Source: Bacillota bacterium (lineage in GTDB: Bacteria; Bacillota; Sulfobacillia; Sulfobacillales; Sulfobacillaceae). Taken from it: a stretch of DNA of 64,000 nt. Location: assembly GCA_021820965.1 (NCBI GenBank), contig JAKACZ010000001.1:62001-126000 (forward strand), written 5' to 3'. Under the pieces are notes generated by a model. The model was not told the origin of the DNA. It searched no databases and worked only from the letters and a program-made list of their open reading frames with translations. Below, piece by piece: positions 25,212-32,095 of the stretch. A program made the position numbers and the translations under genes. Every line of letters begins with the position of its first letter. Position 1 is the first letter of the stretch.

Positions 25212-25590
25212 TCAGGATTCTTGCCTGCCGGCCGCGCCACGAGCTCGCCATGATTGGAGGGCCCGGGCGGCGGTGGCGAGCGCCGCCCGCTCAGCTGGGA
25301 ACAAGGGCGGACCGTTCTCCGCCCACATGCGCAATGGATGCTCGATGTGCACGGCATCCCATTCCGGTGCGGAGAGCGCACGCGTGCCCGGCGGCCCGGC
25401 AGCCAAAGCCTCGTCGAGCCGCCCAGTCAATCGACACGTGCGGATACCGGGCTTCAATCGCGGCCCGTTGGGCCGTGGACACGCTATAGGCCCCGCCGAG
25501 ACTCGTCAGGTAGCGTTGAACGGCGTGCCCCGGACGCCGTTCCGTCGTCATCAAGTGCGCATTGGATCCTCGCCAGCGGATCCAGGCCAT
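25212..25590 (-). pseudogene. Frameshifted accessory ORF after an IS21 istB remnant
   Basis: It starts with an ATG overlapping the istB-like stop (TGATG). The first part is MAWIRWRGSNAHLMTTERRP...GGAYSVSTAQRAAIEARYP; after a frameshift near 25420 it continues DEALAAGPPGTRALSAPEWDAVHIEHPLRMW to a stop at 25212. Joined, it would be about 125 residues. I do not recognise the protein; the coupling suggests a passenger or third gene of the element. Confidence 0.45.
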
Positions 25591-25730
25591 CAGGTCTCCC
25601 CTCCCGAGGGCAGGTCGGACACGGGCGGCGAGAGGCCGGGCCGATGCATGGGCCGGTAGCTCCGGCCCTCTAAGACAATGTGGTAACTACTGTTCACCAG
25701 GCGATCGAGCACGCCTTCGGCCACCACGGG
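25590..25730 (-). pseudogene. C-terminal fragment of IS21 IstB ATPase
   Basis: The minus strand reads VAEGVLDRLVNSSYHIVLEGRSYRPM, the typical end of IstB (helper ATPase of IS21 transposition), followed by PGLSPPVSDLPSGGET and a stop. The rest of istB and all of istA are absent. Confidence 0.6.
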
Positions 25731-25832
25731 TCAGCAACCATGGCCGGTGTCGGCGCGATGCTCGCTGCACGCCAAACTGTACGAGCCGCCAAAACGGCCC
25801 ATTCCCAGCGGCACTCTCCTGCCACGGGGCAC

Positions 25833-26093
25833 TCTATTTGTAGATGTCGCCTCGTGAGCCGATGGCGTCCACGAAGATAATTTCCTGCTGGTGGTCGATG
25901 TGGAAGAGGAGGCGAAACCCACCAACCCGCAACCGATACGCGCCGGTCTGTCCTGTCAGTGGCCGAATGTCTCCCGTAGGTGGGACTTCCGCAAGCCCTT
26001 CGATGGCCGCCGCGAGACGCGCCGATGGCTGGGCACATCTAATTTGTTGAGGTAATTGAGCGCAGACCGTCTAATGCGGACCTCATACGCCAT
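25833..26093 (-). pseudogene. RelE-type toxin, frameshifted
   Basis: It begins MAYEVRIRRSALNYLNKLD and, after a one-step frameshift near 26030, continues PSARLAAAIEGLAEVPPTGDIRPLTGQTGAYRLRVGGFRLLFHIDHQQEIIFVDAIGSRGDIYK. This is the complete RelE/ParE fold with the usual GxYRLRVGxFRLLF core and IGSRGxIYK ending. The frameshift should abolish the toxin while the antitoxin upstream is intact. Confidence 0.75.
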
Positions 26094-26322
26094 GGTGCTT
26101 GGATTCCGGATCCCATGACACAAATTCGGGATCCCGCAACTGAGCGGCTTCCTCCGGGCTCAATGGTTCGGCATCCGGTTCTTGGGCATCGATGTCGCGC
26201 CAGGCCTTGACCACGGTCTGATGGCGGGCGTGGAGGAATTGGGCCAGGTCGTACACCGTCTTTCGATCAGACGGCGACAGCTGCTCGATGACCTTGTACA
26301 CTTCGTCTGCTGGAACACTCAC
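26083..26322 (-). CDS. Antitoxin of the frameshifted RelE module
   Basis: A 79-residue, mainly helical, acidic protein (SVPADEVYKVIEQLSPSDRKTVYDLAQFLHARH) with a long charged tail ending ESKHHGV. It overlaps the RelE-type gene by 11 bases. It resembles the small antitoxins that precede RelE toxins (DUF2281-like), and would bind the toxin if the latter were made. Confidence 0.65.
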   Translation of the reverse strand: MSVPADEVYKVIEQLSPSDRKTVYDLAQFLHARHQTVVKAWRDIDAQEPDAEPLSPEEAAQLRDPEFVSWDPESKHHGV

Positions 26323-26475
26323 GCGGGGGTCCCCCTTTCTCTTTCTTGTAGTATAGATCAGGACGGGACCCTCGCAATCAAACCCGTCCTCGTTATCCCA
26401 ATAGAAGAACCCCTGGGGCGCTTACGCCCCCGAATCCCGGCTATTGATACCGGCAACCATTGCGCGATACAGCCA

Positions 26476-26952
26476 TTACTTGAGCCCTTTCACGTACCAT
26501 TCGGACGCAATTTTCAGGCCTTGATCGTGCAACATGGTGCGTTTGGCCGTGTCCTGATGTCCGCACACGACCAAGACTTGAGCCGCTCCGAATTTGTCGC
26601 GCGCTCGCGAACACACCGCGTCCAGCAGATCCTGACCGATGGTCTTCCAACGCCCGCCACCCCGCGTACCCAATAATCATCCACCATGCAGGTGGGACCC
26701 CAGGCTCATAGACCGGAGGCGCGGCAATGATGTTGGCAATAATGAACCCTTCCACGGTCCCTGGGGGTTCCTCCCAGACCAAGGCAATCGTCCGCTCGTT
26801 GGCCAGGACCTTCGCCAGAAATCCGAGATGGTTGTCCCGCGCGGATGGTGCCACCCGCCAAAATATAGGCTGGTAGTGTTCGTATTGGATTCCTCTGTGA
26901 GGTCCGCAATCACATTCACATCGTCTGGCGTAGCCACACGAAGAGGGTTCAT
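26476..26952 (-). pseudogene. GNAT acetyltransferase with two frameshifts
   Basis: Three frames join: MNPLRVATPDDVNVIADLTEES..., then LAKVLANERTIALVWEEPPGTVEGFIIANIIAAPPVYEPG, then GRWKTIGQDLLDAVCSRARDKFGAAQVLVVCGHQDTAKRTMLHDQGLKIASEWYVKGLK. The order matches a GNAT fold, with the acetyl-CoA loop in the damaged middle. Breaks are near 26835 and 26660. Confidence 0.7.
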
Positions 26953-27272
26953 CGAGGTTCCTCCACACATTGGGATTTTTAGACACAGGCATCATATCCC
27001 AATTTTTCAGCGGGTGGGAGGTTCACGTACGCGATCCGGTGTAAGCAGCACTTGGGTCATGCTGTTCTGCCATTATCAGTCTCGGGTATCCTTCCAAGTC
27101 CCGCTACCCTGGGACGAGAGAGTGCACTCCTATGCGGCGAGGTGTAAGTACGATGATATCAAGATGTCGCGGTCCAATTCACATATACCACCAAAAGTTG
27201 TAGGTAGTGTGTAGTAAAAGTAGCAATTACCGGTGCTAATAGTGTGTGATTGGTGGGAGGTGGATAAGCCCT

Positions 27273-27350
27273 ATGAGATCTGTGGACGTGGAACCAAAAA
27301 TCCGAGAATATCGAGAACGGGTTGGTCTATCCCAAGGGGAGTTGGTCGAA
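27273..27350 (+). pseudogene. N-terminal stub of an XRE-family regulator
   Basis: MRSVDVEPKIREYRERVGLSQGELVEKA is the start of a Cro/CI-type helix-turn-helix. The recognition helix is lost where the sequence degenerates toward the junction with the recombinase remnant at about 27520. This suggests the recombinase element or a later deletion disrupted the gene. Confidence 0.55.
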
Positions 27351-27521
27351 AAAGCTCCCTTGCGCAGGCCTTGGGTTGCTGGAGGATTTCGCAACCCTTT
27401 CCCAGCGGAAATACGCTTTATGTGCCAAGGTATGGCGGGCTTTGAACGGCCCGACCATCAGGAGGTGTTGTCGAGAAATCCCACCAATGCTGAGCTTGAA
27501 TGTGGGTCCTGCGGGCTCGAT

Positions 27522-28529
27522 GTACAGCGCTGCCCACGTGTGGCGAAGCATGTGGATGCCAACACCACCGTCGCTCTGAGGCTTCGACAGCGAACGAAAG
27601 AGGTAGCGCACCGTAGTGAAGCGGATGGGGGTGCCGTGCTTGGAGGTGCCTGGGCGGTGTTCGCAAAAGAAGATGCCGTGATTGAAGCGAACCGCTTCCG
27701 CGGGCCGCGATTCCATAAAGTAGCGGTTCAACCATAGCCATGTGTCAGACCCGACGGCAATCATGTATTCCCCAGTTTTGGCTGTCCGGGAATGGTGTTG
27801 TTTGTTGCCCCAAGCCATTCGATAGTCTACTTCTGTATAGGAGAGGAGAATGGTCCGCTCGGTCCACAAAATGTTGTCCGTTCTAAGACCTAACAACGCA
27901 CCCAACCGTACGGCTCCTCCAACAAACAGCTCAAATATCGCCCGATTGCGTACCTGCAACGCCGCGTCGAATGCGTAGGTGTCCATGATCCAATCACGGC
28001 ACTTATCAACCTGTTGCGCAGTCAACACCTTGGGCAACTTATGCTTGGCACGCGGCAGACCAGCACGTATGGAATTGAATGTGCCGATGGCATCTCGGAA
28101 CGAGGTTGGGACGTTCCGAACCCGCAACAGTGGCCGCTCGGAACCGTGATACTCAGGACCACACCATTCGAGAAATCGCGCGGCCATAGTGACCGTCGAC
28201 CGCACCGTCACCTCGCTCGAATCCGGGCCCTTCTTCAACAACGGGGGACGGGACGTATCGTGAATCGTCAAATCTCGGCGAAAGCGGTGAAATCCCCGTT
28301 GGTCCACATCAGAAAGTGCCAGCTCCTCTTGCACAACCCAACGAAAAAACGGAAGAAGTCGCTCGGCGTATGTGTCCACGGTGCGGGATGAACCCCTGCC
28401 TACATGCCCATGACGCATCAAGAAGCGTGTGGGCTCAATCCATGGAACCCCGTTTTTGCAGATCGTGCGGAATCGGAATCCGTTCGGCATGGTTACCCAT
28501 TCCAGGCTCACCGCCATAATCTCCACCAC
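27522..28529 (-). pseudogene. TnpA-like tyrosine recombinase, 3' truncated
   Basis: About 335 residues aligned with the first recombinase of the intact element (36337-37710): the SAM-like N-terminal domain (SLEWVTMPNGFRFRTICKNGVPW; TYAERLLPFFRWV), the catalytic Arg (GGAVRLGALLGLR), Lys (TAKTGEY) and the HMLRHTWAALY box. The frame then runs into unrelated sequence (27327-27521), so the second His and the nucleophilic Tyr are missing. The 5' part is in the 727-bp repeat. Confidence 0.85.
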
Positions 28530-28700
28530 CCCTCAACCCCACTGCAACATCTAACTGATGGAAGTACAAAAATACACAGGTATTTATCAAACACTAAAAG
28601 GGATCCCAAACTACCTGTGTAGTATCGGGATCCCTTGACTAGTTAGGCATTAGGGATGGTCTCTAGGAAAGCTAGTTAGAGGTCCCCTAACAGAGCTTAA
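27974..28700. repeat. 727-bp direct repeat, copy 2
   Basis: Counterpart of 18913-19639 at a constant offset of 9061 bases, one mismatch. Recombination between the copies would delete or excise the 9 kb between them. Confidence 0.95.
28573..28636. repeat. Interlocked inverted repeats in the element leader, copy 2
   Basis: The same A-B-A'-B' arrangement as at 19512-19575, unchanged in sequence. Confidence 0.75.
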
Positions 28701-28716
28701 TCGGGGTACAGAAGAA

Positions 28717-28787
28717 TTTGTGTATCGTCACAAACCCTTGTAGTAGCCAAATACCACCTTCCTGGCAATTTGTGCAGTGCTCACAAA
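28717..28787. repeat. Pair of TTTGTG-CACAAA dyads, copy 2
   Basis: TTTGTGTATCGTCACAAA (28717-28734) and TTTGTGCAGTGCTCACAAA (28769-28787), again 52 bases from start to start, although the sequence between and before them differs from copy 1. Confidence 0.7.
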
Positions 28788-28872
28788 CTCGAAAATCGTT
28801 GATACACTAACGCCCCCGTTACTGCCGCAAGGCTAGCGGTGGATGGCGGCGTCTGGATTGGTTCGCCTGTTG

Positions 28873-29412
28873 TTATTTAGCCAGTAACAGGGCCATGATC
28901 AACGAGTCATGGTAGCGCCCGTGCTGATAAAAAGCGTGTTGTTTTCGTCCTTCGATGGCGAATCCAAACTTTTCATAGAGACGAATGGCGGGGCGATTTT
29001 CTGTATAGACCTCCAGTTCGACCCGGTGAACCGCCGGTGACTGCCGAGCCCAAGCAAGTCCGGCGGACAGCAGGGCGGCGCCCACCCCCTGGCCGCGATA
29101 TTCTCGCGCCACCGACATCCCGAACTCCACCGCATGCTGAAGCGCCGGCCGTGCGCTGCCCATGCAATCCCACATGCCCACGATCCGGTCATCCGCCGTG
29201 ACTGCGATGAGGACCAATGCATTGTCCCGGGCCTCGTGGCGGGCAATCATGCTTTCTTCATCCACCACTGTGAGCCGAAAGTCTTCCACAACCAAAGGGA
29301 GAAACAAATCCGGTTCCTGGGCCAACTTCTGCACGTAGCTGAGCATATTTGGAGCGTCCGCGACGTTCGCCGGACGAATTACCCAGGACCTGTGGGTCAG
29401 TTCAGGCATCAT
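28873..29412 (-). CDS. GNAT-family N-acetyltransferase
   Basis: A 179-residue acetyltransferase: IRPANVADAPNMLSYV at the start, the acetyl-CoA binding loop SVAREYRGQGVGAALLSAGLAWA near residues 100-120, and ENRPAIRLYEKFGFAIEGRKQHAFY near the end. It probably acetylates an amine on a small molecule or protein N-terminus. It is intact, unlike its neighbour at 26476, and sits between a recombinase remnant and a toxin-antitoxin module. A cargo gene is likely. Confidence 0.85.
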   Translation of the reverse strand: MMPELTHRSWVIRPANVADAPNMLSYVQKLAQEPDLFLPLVVEDFRLTVVDEESMIARHEARDNALVLIAVTADDRIVGMWDCMGSARPALQHAVEFGMSVAREYRGQGVGAALLSAGLAWARQSPAVHRVELEVYTENRPAIRLYEKFGFAIEGRKQHAFYQHGRYHDSLIMALLLAK

Positions 29413-29553
29413 TTTGCCCTCGCTTCTCTGAGGATGTGCGTAACAATAGTATAAGGGCCATTACGGCACTTTCGCCCCCGTAAGCCCCACAACGGGAGGC
29501 CCCAACCGCAGCGGACCTGGCAAGCAAGCGCCATGGCGTCTATCCCGACCACT

Positions 29554-29976
29554 TCACCCCATCGGCATAAACGGATTCCGTATGACGACGTCTCCCATCC
29601 GCTGTCCGGAGTTCAAATCCTCCGTCCATAACACCGATGCTTGGGCCTTTTGCGCCGAGGTGACAATCAGGGCATCCCAAAACGACAGTCGATACCGCTC
29701 GGCTTGTTCCATCGCGAAGAGGAGGTCCGGCGGTTCCACGATCATGATGGGCCACTGGAGATATTGCTGGACAATGTCCCGAGCGCGTACCGGGTCGTGC
29801 GTGACTCGGACAACATTGACGTAAAACTCCTGGAGGACTTGGGTACTGAGACATCCGCGGCGACTCGCCCACAACGCCGTGAGTAGGCTCTGCGCCCGTT
29901 CTCGTTTCTCCGGTGGCGCGGTGCTGTCATGGGCATACAGCAAGACATTCGTATCACAAAACTCAACGTCGCTCAT
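29554..29976 (-). CDS. PIN-domain toxin (VapC-like)
   Basis: A 140-residue PIN ribonuclease: EFCDTNVLLYAHD (first Asp), VLQEFYVNV (Glu), SFWDALIVTSAQ (third acidic site) and LWTEDLNSGQ (fourth). All four acidic positions are present, so it should be active. It overlaps the antitoxin gene by 14 bases. It belongs to a different PIN subgroup from those at 17748 and 19790. Confidence 0.88.
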   Translation of the reverse strand: MSDVEFCDTNVLLYAHDSTAPPEKRERAQSLLTALWASRRGCLSTQVLQEFYVNVVRVTHDPVRARDIVQQYLQWPIMIVEPPDLLFAMEQAERYRLSFWDALIVTSAQKAQASVLWTEDLNSGQRMGDVVIRNPFMPMG

Positions 29977-30175
29977 GCAGTTGTTCTCGCGTCAGGCGCC
30001 CATGGTCCATGTGGAGCACCAGACCTTCGTGCATGTAGGCGACAGCCCGGGCATACGCCGCCTCATACTCTGCAGTCGAAACGCCCGCAACACGGTCGAG
30101 GTATCGCTCCACGTCCTCCAGGGTATCCTCCGGCAAACTCGCAATCCGTCGCATTAACTCGTCCCGTAAGGCCAA
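29963..30175 (-). CDS. VapB-like antitoxin
   Basis: About 70 residues: ALRDELMRRIASLPEDTLEDVERYLDRVAGVSTAEYEAAYARAVAYMHEGLVLHMDHGRLTREQLHERR, helical and charged. I start it at the TTG at 30175, about 10 bases after GAGGAGG; the longer frame has no ribosome site. It precedes and overlaps the PIN toxin, the usual antitoxin position. Confidence 0.7.
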   Translation of the reverse strand: MALRDELMRRIASLPEDTLEDVERYLDRVAGVSTAEYEAAYARAVAYMHEGLVLHMDHGRLTREQLHERR

Positions 30176-30292
30176 TGGACACCTACCTCCTCGGCATCGT
30201 CTGCCTATCCCGATTATACCCTCGCACGGAAGCGGTCTCAAGCAAAGCGCACCCATTGCCAGAAAATTGTGCTAGGTCGCTAACCGGCCCGT

Positions 30293-30305
30293 TAGTGCCT
30301 CAGCA
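30293..30305. repeat. 13-bp direct repeat, left copy (TAGTGCCTCAGCA)
   Basis: Exact copy at 31530-31542, enclosing the single integrase gene. Candidate attachment-site core. Confidence 0.6.
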
Positions 30306-30338
30306 GTCTGCACAAAGTCAGTATACCTTTGGGCGCAG

Positions 30339-31181
30339 TCATTGCACAAAATAACGTTGGTATATGTGATGGCGCGACTCGCCGCTGAGCACCGCGTACA
30401 GTTGAGTGGTCTCGGGCTTTTCGTGCCCTAATATAGACTGAACGGCGGCCAATGGAGCGCCTTGATTCAGCAGACTTGTCGCCAAAGTGTGGCGCATCGT
30501 GTGGGGATGAACCTTACCTTCCAGCCCACAACGGCGGGCAACCCGCTTGAAAACCCCCTGAATGCCATGAATGGTCATGCGGTGCGGGGAGCGCTGGGTC
30601 ACGAATAAGGCAGAGTCGGTGTCGCGTCGGCCGCGCATATAGCGGCCGAGCCAAATGCGGGCTTTCGAGCCAAAGTAGACCTCGCGTTCTTTGTTTCCCT
30701 TCCCGACCACTACCACGCATCCTCGCTGCCAGTCGACGTCCGTATGGTTAATCCGTACCGCCTCGCCGACACGGCATCCGGTCGCAAAGAAGAACTCGAT
30801 AAGGGCGTGCTCAAAAGCGGTCTCGCACGAATCTCGGAGCCACTCGAGCTCGTCCATATTGAGGGCCTTGGGGACACGCTGACCTAACTTGGGTTCCTTC
30901 AGCTTCCGAGCCGGATTGGGCAGGATTAAGCTCTCATCCTCACACCATCGAAAGAGGCTCTTGATCGCGCGAACTTTGTGCCCGCGACTCGATGCCTTCA
31001 GGTGCTCTTGCCGCGCGAGATGGTCGCGAAGAGCCTGCAACGTGACGGACGACAGCTCAAGGTCGCCAACGTCGCGAATCAGTAGCTCATGTTGCAAGCG
31101 ATAGGCCGCCAGCGTATGTGGGGAATAGCCTTCTTGACCCCGTGCGACCACGAAGCGGGTTGAAGCTTCCGAGAGGCGCAT
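30339..31181 (-). CDS. XerC/D-like tyrosine recombinase
   Basis: About 280 residues from the ATG at 31181 (GGGGA ahead). The N-terminal SAM-like domain spans about 1-90. Catalytic residues are Arg (TGCRVGEAVR), Lys (GKGNKER), HxxR (HTMRHT), the second His (LGHEKPET) and Tyr (TTQLYAVLS), so the full set is present. It is unrelated in detail to the three-recombinase operon to its right. A 13-bp direct repeat brackets it at 30293 and 31530, so it may be the integrase of a very small element. Confidence 0.88.
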   Translation of the reverse strand: MRLSEASTRFVVARGQEGYSPHTLAAYRLQHELLIRDVGDLELSSVTLQALRDHLARQEHLKASSRGHKVRAIKSLFRWCEDESLILPNPARKLKEPKLGQRVPKALNMDELEWLRDSCETAFEHALIEFFFATGCRVGEAVRINHTDVDWQRGCVVVVGKGNKEREVYFGSKARIWLGRYMRGRRDTDSALFVTQRSPHRMTIHGIQGVFKRVARRCGLEGKVHPHTMRHTLATSLLNQGAPLAAVQSILGHEKPETTQLYAVLSGESRHHIYQRYFVQ

Positions 31182-31289
31182 CAAATCCCCCCGACTCCGA
31201 GTGTACAGGAATTCCTTTCCCAAGCCGGGGCACGGCATGGGATGAACAGTCGTGTCCCGCTTCGAGGCGGAAATCGGTCCTTCACGCCG

Positions 31290-31553
31290 TCAAGCCGCAC
31301 AGGGCAAACCATCCGCCAGCGCCGCGACGACACCCCGCAAGCGCTGGTTTTTGTCCTCGATCACCTGGAGGCGCTGGGCTCGTCGCCGCCATTGGTCCCG
31401 TTCCGTCCGAAGACGAGATACTTCAGGGGCTTGAACTTGTGTCAAGTGCATGGACACGCGCACCGCAAGACCGACAGCGGCTCGCGTCAGGGCCCGCGTG
31501 CGTTCCGTCATCAAAAGTAAACAAGAGCCTAGTGCCTCAGCACTCGCCAACAC
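31290..31553 (-). CDS. Small coiled-coil-like ORF
   Basis: The likely start is the ATG at 31511 (MTERTRALTRAAVGLAVRV). Then EVSRLRTERDQWRRRAQRLQVIEDKNQRLRGVV gives heptad-like spacing. It lies between the TnpC-like gene and the XerC-like integrase, within the 13-bp direct repeats. No clear ribosome site. I do not recognise it; it may be a real small protein or chance. Confidence 0.3.
   Translation of the reverse strand: MLASAEALGSCLLLMTERTRALTRAAVGLAVRVSMHLTQVQAPEVSRLRTERDQWRRRAQRLQVIEDKNQRLRGVVAALADGLPCAA
31530..31542. repeat. 13-bp direct repeat, right copy (TAGTGCCTCAGCA)
   Basis: Matches 30293-30305, 1237 bases away. Confidence 0.6.
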
Positions 31554-31606
31554 GGCACAACGGGAATCACGTCACAGGAGGCGCCACAGCTTCGCCGTTT
31601 GCTCCA

Positions 31607-32095
31607 TCAGCGAGCAACCGCCATGCACGCAACCCGCCCCGCTTCATCCAATATCGCTTGGGCGGTTCGCATGTCCGTGTGCCGCCGGATCACCATACCG
31701 ATGTTTACCACCGTCGCCCGCAGGATTTCATTTTCTTGACGATCTTTCGCAGCCTGGACCGTCCTTGACTTTAACCCGTCTCGGTCTGCTTGGGCGGCAG
31801 CAAGCTCACGTTCAAGGTCTCGCAATTGTTTACGTAATAATGTGATGGTGCGTTTGGCTTCGGCTTCTCCGCGCCACCGAACGCGACGCTCGGGCCGCGA
31901 ACCCGGACCGTCGCGCCGAGCCCGTACACGGTCGGCCCAATCAGGGTACCGATAGTACAACGTCGAGGTCGCAATGCCTACCCGCCGAGCGAACTCTGTA
32001 ACAGACGGGCGATCTTGGGAATTTTTCTCGATTTCCTCCCACACGGCTTGAATTCGTTCCGGAGTCATCGTCGGCCTTCCGGGTCGCTTGTTCAA
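31607..32095 (-). CDS. TnpC-like protein (helix-turn-helix plus coiled coil)
   Basis: A 162-residue protein in the position of Tn554 TnpC, last gene of the recombinase operon. Residues 12-55 form a helix-turn-helix unit (IQAVWEEIEKN...SVTEFARRVGIATSTLYYRYPDWADRVRA), the same unit found five times in the upstream recombinase. Residues 78-125 (AKRTITLLRKQLRDLERELAAAQ) form a coiled coil. The TTG start overlaps the upstream stop by 4 bases (TTGA), with GAGGTG ahead. The role is probably orientation or efficiency of integration, by analogy with Tn554. Confidence 0.75.
   Translation of the reverse strand: MNKRPGRPTMTPERIQAVWEEIEKNSQDRPSVTEFARRVGIATSTLYYRYPDWADRVRARRDGPGSRPERRVRWRGEAEAKRTITLLRKQLRDLERELAAAQADRDGLKSRTVQAAKDRQENEILRATVVNIGMVIRRHTDMRTAQAILDEAGRVACMAVAR

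Noticed and set aside
27327-27521. C-terminal 64 codons of the recombinase remnant frame
   Set aside because: They do not align with the intact recombinase and are antisense to the XRE stub region, so the homology ends at about 27522.
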